Assembly: GCA_049511715.1 (NCBI GenBank)
Contig: JBEKXU010000008.1
Coordinates: 1 to 64,000 of the forward strand
Length of the DNA: 64,000 nucleotides
Source of the DNA: JBEKHT01 sp049511715
GTDB lineage: Bacteria > Chloroflexota > Anaerolineae > Anaerolineales > RBG-16-64-43
Direction: 5' to 3'
Shown here: piece by piece, positions 61,211 to 64,000 of the stretch
Layout of the letters: each line of letters begins with the position of its first letter
How positions within the stretch are numbered: position 1 is the first letter of the stretch
Notes under the pieces: model-generated
The model's input: the letters and a program-made list of their open reading frames with translations, nothing else
What the model was told of the DNA's origin: nothing
Database searches by the model: none
Translations under genes and position numbers: made by a program

Positions 61211-62496
61211 CCTGGAGAATCCCGCGGAGAGGGGCTGGCGGCGGACGGCCCTTCACAGGGGACGACCCGAAACTGAAAAGGCAGGTTAAGGACTCCTTGC
61301 CAGTCATCTTGCGGGTGGGACTGGGGAGAGGTAGCCACGATCAGTTCCGGCATTGCCCACCAATCATCCAAAAGCCTATGGCCGTCCGCCTCGTAAAGGC
61401 TCGCATGGAGCCGATAGGCGGCAGGCCGAAGCGGCAGATTGGGCAAATGAAATTCAAAAAGGTACCGCCCGGGACTCAGCTGCAGATCGCCGCGTTCCTC
61501 ATCGTGGGTGGAACCTGACCAAATCAGCTGGCCGTTCAGGTCAAAGAGTTCAAATCCGCCGTACCCAGCCTGGACCTTCTGACCCACGTCTAGTTCCAAT
61601 TCAAAGGCCACCGGGTCCAGCGTCGAGATCACATGCGGGTCTTGGGTCCCTCCGCCCTTGAGCCGCCAAGAAAGGTATCGAGCCTGGTACCCTCGCGGAC
61701 CCTCCGAGGTAGTCGGTCCCGCTGCCCCGAGAGACTCGCTCTCATAGCGGGCCACGACCTCGCCGGTTGGGCCCACGGCCCGAATGCGGCCTCCATCGAA
61801 CCACATCGTACTGGAGCAAAGCCGGCGGATCGAGGTCATCTGGTGGCTCACGAACAGGACTGTTCTCCCTTCCTGGGCTACGTCACTCATCCGCCCCAGG
61901 CATCTTCTTTGAAAAGCCAAGTCTCCCACCGCCAGCACTTCATCGACCAGGAGAATGTCTGGATTCAAGTGCGCCGCCACGGCAAACCCGAGACGCACGT
62001 ACATTCCGCTGGAGTATCGCTTAACGGGAACATCCAAAAACTTCTCCAGCTCCGAAAAAGCCACGATCTCATCAAACCGCCGGATGACTTCCGACCTTTG
62101 CATGCCCAGGATCGCGCCGCTGAGAAAGATGTTCTCCCGTCCGGTGAGCTCGCCATGAAAGCCGGTCCCGACTTCCAGGAGGGCAGAGACGCGCCCGTAG
62201 AGGTCGGCTTCGCCCGTGGTCGGTTCGGTGATCCGCGCCAGGATTTTCAGAAGCGTGCTCTTCCCTACCCCGTTGCGTCCGATGATTCCGACCACCTCGC
62301 CGGCGGAAACTTCGAAGGACATGTCCTGAATTGCCCAAAGGTACTCCTCGGGCTGTCTTTGATCGGGCCTGCTCTTCCGCCCCTCTCCAGAGATCAGGCT
62401 GGACAACCTCCCCCGCAGCGTCCGGTCCGGCGGAGGACCGTAGCGGATGCGGTATCGCTTGCCCAAGCCCCGGACAGAAATCGCCGTGTCGCCCAT
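61207..62496 (-). CDS. wzt: ABC glycan exporter ATPase with C-terminal glycan-binding domain (Wzt)
   Basis: A 429-residue ATPase. Walker A GRNGVGKST (73-81), signature YSSGM (161-165), Walker B ILLVDE (181-186) and VSHQM (His 218) are intact. Residues about 275-410 form the beta-rich Wzt C-terminal domain (FELELDVGQKVQAGYGGFEL; LPLRPAAYRLHASLY), which differs in text from that of the other Wzt, so it probably recognises a different glycan. It directly follows its permease (6 bases) and overlaps the deacetylase start: the normal Wzm-Wzt order, unlike the split set at 12358-18305. Confidence 0.93.
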   Translation of the reverse strand: MGDTAISVRGLGKRYRIRYGPPPDRTLRGRLSSLISGEGRKSRPDQRQPEEYLWAIQDMSFEVSAGEVVGIIGRNGVGKSTLLKILARITEPTTGEADLYGRVSALLEVGTGFHGELTGRENIFLSGAILGMQRSEVIRRFDEIVAFSELEKFLDVPVKRYSSGMYVRLGFAVAAHLNPDILLVDEVLAVGDLAFQRRCLGRMSDVAQEGRTVLFVSHQMTSIRRLCSSTMWFDGGRIRAVGPTGEVVARYESESLGAAGPTTSEGPRGYQARYLSWRLKGGGTQDPHVISTLDPVAFELELDVGQKVQAGYGGFELFDLNGQLIWSGSTHDEERGDLQLSPGRYLFEFHLPNLPLRPAAYRLHASLYEADGHRLLDDWWAMPELIVATSPQSHPQDDWQGVLNLPFQFRVVPCEGPSAASPSPRDSPG

Positions 62497-62502
62497 GCTT
62501 GT

Positions 62503-63390
62503 CTACACCACGTCGGCCATGGTCCGTTGGGTCCGTTGGAAGACCAAGATACCGGAGGCGAGGAACACCAGGCTCATCGCCAGTGAGACCCACAGGCTCA
62601 GGTCGGGAGGGGAAGTTCCCAGGAGAGCCCAGCGGAAACCCTCAATAATCGCGACCATCGGGTTGAGGGCATACACCACCCTCCATCGGCTCCCGACCAG
62701 ACTGCTCGGATACACGATGGGGGTAGCAAAAAGCCAGAGCTGCAGCAAGAAAGGGACAATGACTTGCACGTCACGATAGTAAACATTGATCGCCGCCAGC
62801 CAAAGACCTACTCCCAGAGTGCAGACCATCATGAGAAGGAGAAACAAGGGCAGGCTCAAGAGTTCCAGGCGCAGGGGGAGCCGATAGTACGCGATCAGGG
62901 CAAAAACAATCAGCAGGGCAACCCCAAAATCTGCAAGGCGCGCGATCATGTTTCCGAGGGGGATCAGAAGGCGCGGGAAATACACCTTGGTGAGCAAGCC
63001 GGCATTACCCACCAGGCTTCCCGACACCCCCCCCAGCGCCGAGGAGAAATAGCCCCACGGAACCAGAGCGGCGAAAGAGAACACCGCATAGGGCAATCCT
63101 TCCGAAGGGACTTTGAGCAGCCCGCCGAAGAAGACGGTGAAGACGATCATCGAAATAAAGGGTTGCAAGATCGCCCAGCCAGCGCCGAGCAACGTTTGTT
63201 TGTAGCGCACCCGCAGATCACGCCAGATCAGGTAACCCAGCAAATCCCGGGAATCCCAAATCTCTCGGAGAGGGACGCCTTCCACTCCCTGGTGGGGGAG
63301 GATTCGCGTGAGGGAATGGCCGCCCAGGCTGCTCCCCTCTGGTCGGCTTCCCCCCGACGGGCTGGCAACAATTTCGCTTGTCCTGCTCAT
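62503..63390 (-). CDS. wzm: ABC-2 type glycan exporter permease (Wzm)
   Basis: A 295-residue membrane protein with six predicted helices. REIWDSRDLLGYLIWRDLRV, YKQTLLGAGWAILQPF, KVPSEGLPYAVFSFAALVPW, TKVYFPRLLIPLG and NPMVAIIEGFRWALLG are the polysaccharide-export signature blocks, near-identical in order to those of the other Wzm. Start ATG 63390 overlaps the stop of the GDP-fucose synthase gene as ATGA; the longer frame to 63777 is rejected. It forms a complete exporter with the ATPase that follows. Confidence 0.93.
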   Translation of the reverse strand: MSRTSEIVASPSGGSRPEGSSLGGHSLTRILPHQGVEGVPLREIWDSRDLLGYLIWRDLRVRYKQTLLGAGWAILQPFISMIVFTVFFGGLLKVPSEGLPYAVFSFAALVPWGYFSSALGGVSGSLVGNAGLLTKVYFPRLLIPLGNMIARLADFGVALLIVFALIAYYRLPLRLELLSLPLFLLLMMVCTLGVGLWLAAINVYYRDVQVIVPFLLQLWLFATPIVYPSSLVGSRWRVVYALNPMVAIIEGFRWALLGTSPPDLSLWVSLAMSLVFLASGILVFQRTQRTMADVV

Positions 63391-64000
63391 GGCGGCATCG
63401 TTTCCGCTTTGACAGAACGGCTGCGATACCATTCGATGGTTCGTCCCAATCCTTCCTCGAGCCCAACCCGCGCCCGAAACCCGAACTTCTCCCAGGCTCT
63501 CGAGGTGTCCAAGGCACGCCGAGGTTGACCATTGGGCTTGGAGGGATCCCAGACGAAATTCCCTCGAAACCCAGTGAGACGTGCGATTTTCCCGGCCAGG
63601 TCCCGGATGCTGATTTCCTGGCCAGATCCCAGGTTGACCGGCAGGCTCTCGTCGTATTGCTCCGTCGCGAGAAGGATCCCCTCGGCCGCGTCCTCGACGT
63701 ATAGGAACTCCCGGGTTGGGGACCCGTCGCCCCAAAGCGTGATTTCCTTTTCCCCCCGCTCGACGGCCTCCAGGCACTTCCGCACCAGGGCCGGAATCAC
63801 ATGGCTGGTATCCAGGTCAAAATTGTCACCGGGTCCGTAGAGATTCACGGGGAGAAGGAAGATGGAATTGAACCCATACTGCTGCCGATAGGCTTGAGAT
63901 TGGACCAGGAGCATTTTCTTGGCCAAACCATAAGGGGCATTGGTCTCCTCAGGGTACCCATTCCAGAGGTCATCCTCTCGGAAGGGGACGGGGGTGAATT
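63387..64000 (-). CDS. fcl: GDP-L-fucose synthase, 5' end cut by window
   Basis: The frame is open to the window edge, giving the last 204 or so codons. FREDDLWNGYPEETNAPYGL, AKKMLLVQSQAYRQQYG (with the YGLAK catalytic Tyr-Lys), PVNLYGPGDNFDLDTSHVIP, WGDGSPTREFLYVEDAAEG and WDPSKPNGQPRRALDTSRAW match GDP-fucose synthase (GDP-4-keto-6-deoxymannose epimerase-reductase) along their length. It makes GDP-L-fucose; the partner GDP-mannose dehydratase would be expected further right, outside the window. Coupled by ATGA to Wzm. Confidence 0.88.
   Translation of the reverse strand, partial: FTPVPFREDDLWNGYPEETNAPYGLAKKMLLVQSQAYRQQYGFNSIFLLPVNLYGPGDNFDLDTSHVIPALVRKCLEAVERGEKEITLWGDGSPTREFLYVEDAAEGILLATEQYDESLPVNLGSGQEISIRDLAGKIARLTGFRGNFVWDPSKPNGQPRRALDTSRAWEKFGFRARVGLEEGLGRTIEWYRSRSVKAETMPP

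Noticed and set aside
1..64000. tRNA, rRNA, CRISPR arrays, insertion sequences, phage genes
   Set aside because: I looked for cloverleaf-like ends, regularly spaced repeats, transposase and integrase motifs and found none.

Overview
The window is a GC-rich (roughly 60 %) bacterial surface-polysaccharide island. All of the roughly 50 genes I can support are on the minus strand, so transcription runs from high to low coordinates. I see no transposase, integrase, tRNA, rRNA or CRISPR array. The organism cannot be named from this stretch. GTG and TTG starts are common (about ten genes), many genes overlap as ATGA/GTGA, and several neighbouring genes are separated by exactly 4 bases. The content suggests an environmental bacterium making several complex surface glycans. 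A deep-branching phylum is possible, but that is only an impression.

Layout in transcription order (right to left). (1) 64000-58258: GDP-L-fucose synthase (cut by the window edge), a complete ABC-2 glycan exporter (Wzm then Wzt), a polysaccharide deacetylase and a multi-spanning GT-C glycosyltransferase. (2) 57440-41770: a GT-A-like enzyme, a UDP/GDP-sugar 6-dehydrogenase, a GDP-mannose 3,5-epimerase-like enzyme, three more GT-C proteins (two of them paralogues), a GT2 enzyme, a methyltransferase, an uncharacterised GT-A-like protein and two GT61 paralogues. (3) 41621-28404: three related GT2 enzymes, one GT-C protein and eight GT4-type enzymes. (4) 28272-21264: the initiation block. It holds a WecA/MraY-type phosphosugar transferase with an extra GlmR/YvcK-like C-terminal domain, a WbaP/WcaJ-type phosphotransferase, a Wzz-like protein, a UDP-HexNAc dehydrogenase and two epimerases. 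(5) 21242-18639: a 2-hydroxyacid dehydrogenase, an epimerase and a CMP-sugar synthetase-like enzyme. (6) 18305-9839: a second Wzm, a decayed Wzt pseudogene directly behind it, then two copies of a GT4 pair (type B then type A) flanking an intact Wzt. (7) 9326-60: a Gfo/Idh/MocA oxidoreductase, a capsule-type GT-B protein, three GT4 enzymes and a GT-C protein.

Together these genes would make nucleotide sugars (GDP-fucose, UDP-uronic or UDP-HexNAc-uronic acids, a probable CMP-sugar), load a first sugar phosphate on undecaprenyl phosphate, extend it with about 30 glycosyltransferases, modify it (methylation, deacetylation) and export it by two Wzm/Wzt ABC transporters. I recognise no Wzx flippase or Wzy polymerase in the window.

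The most interesting observations are the WecA-GlmR-like fusion, the Wzt pseudogene inside an apparently empty 900-base gap, and the duplicated B-A glycosyltransferase pair around the surviving Wzt. Several other long gaps may also hold gene remnants. Functions below are read from motifs in the translated sequence. Donor and acceptor sugars are not assigned unless stated.
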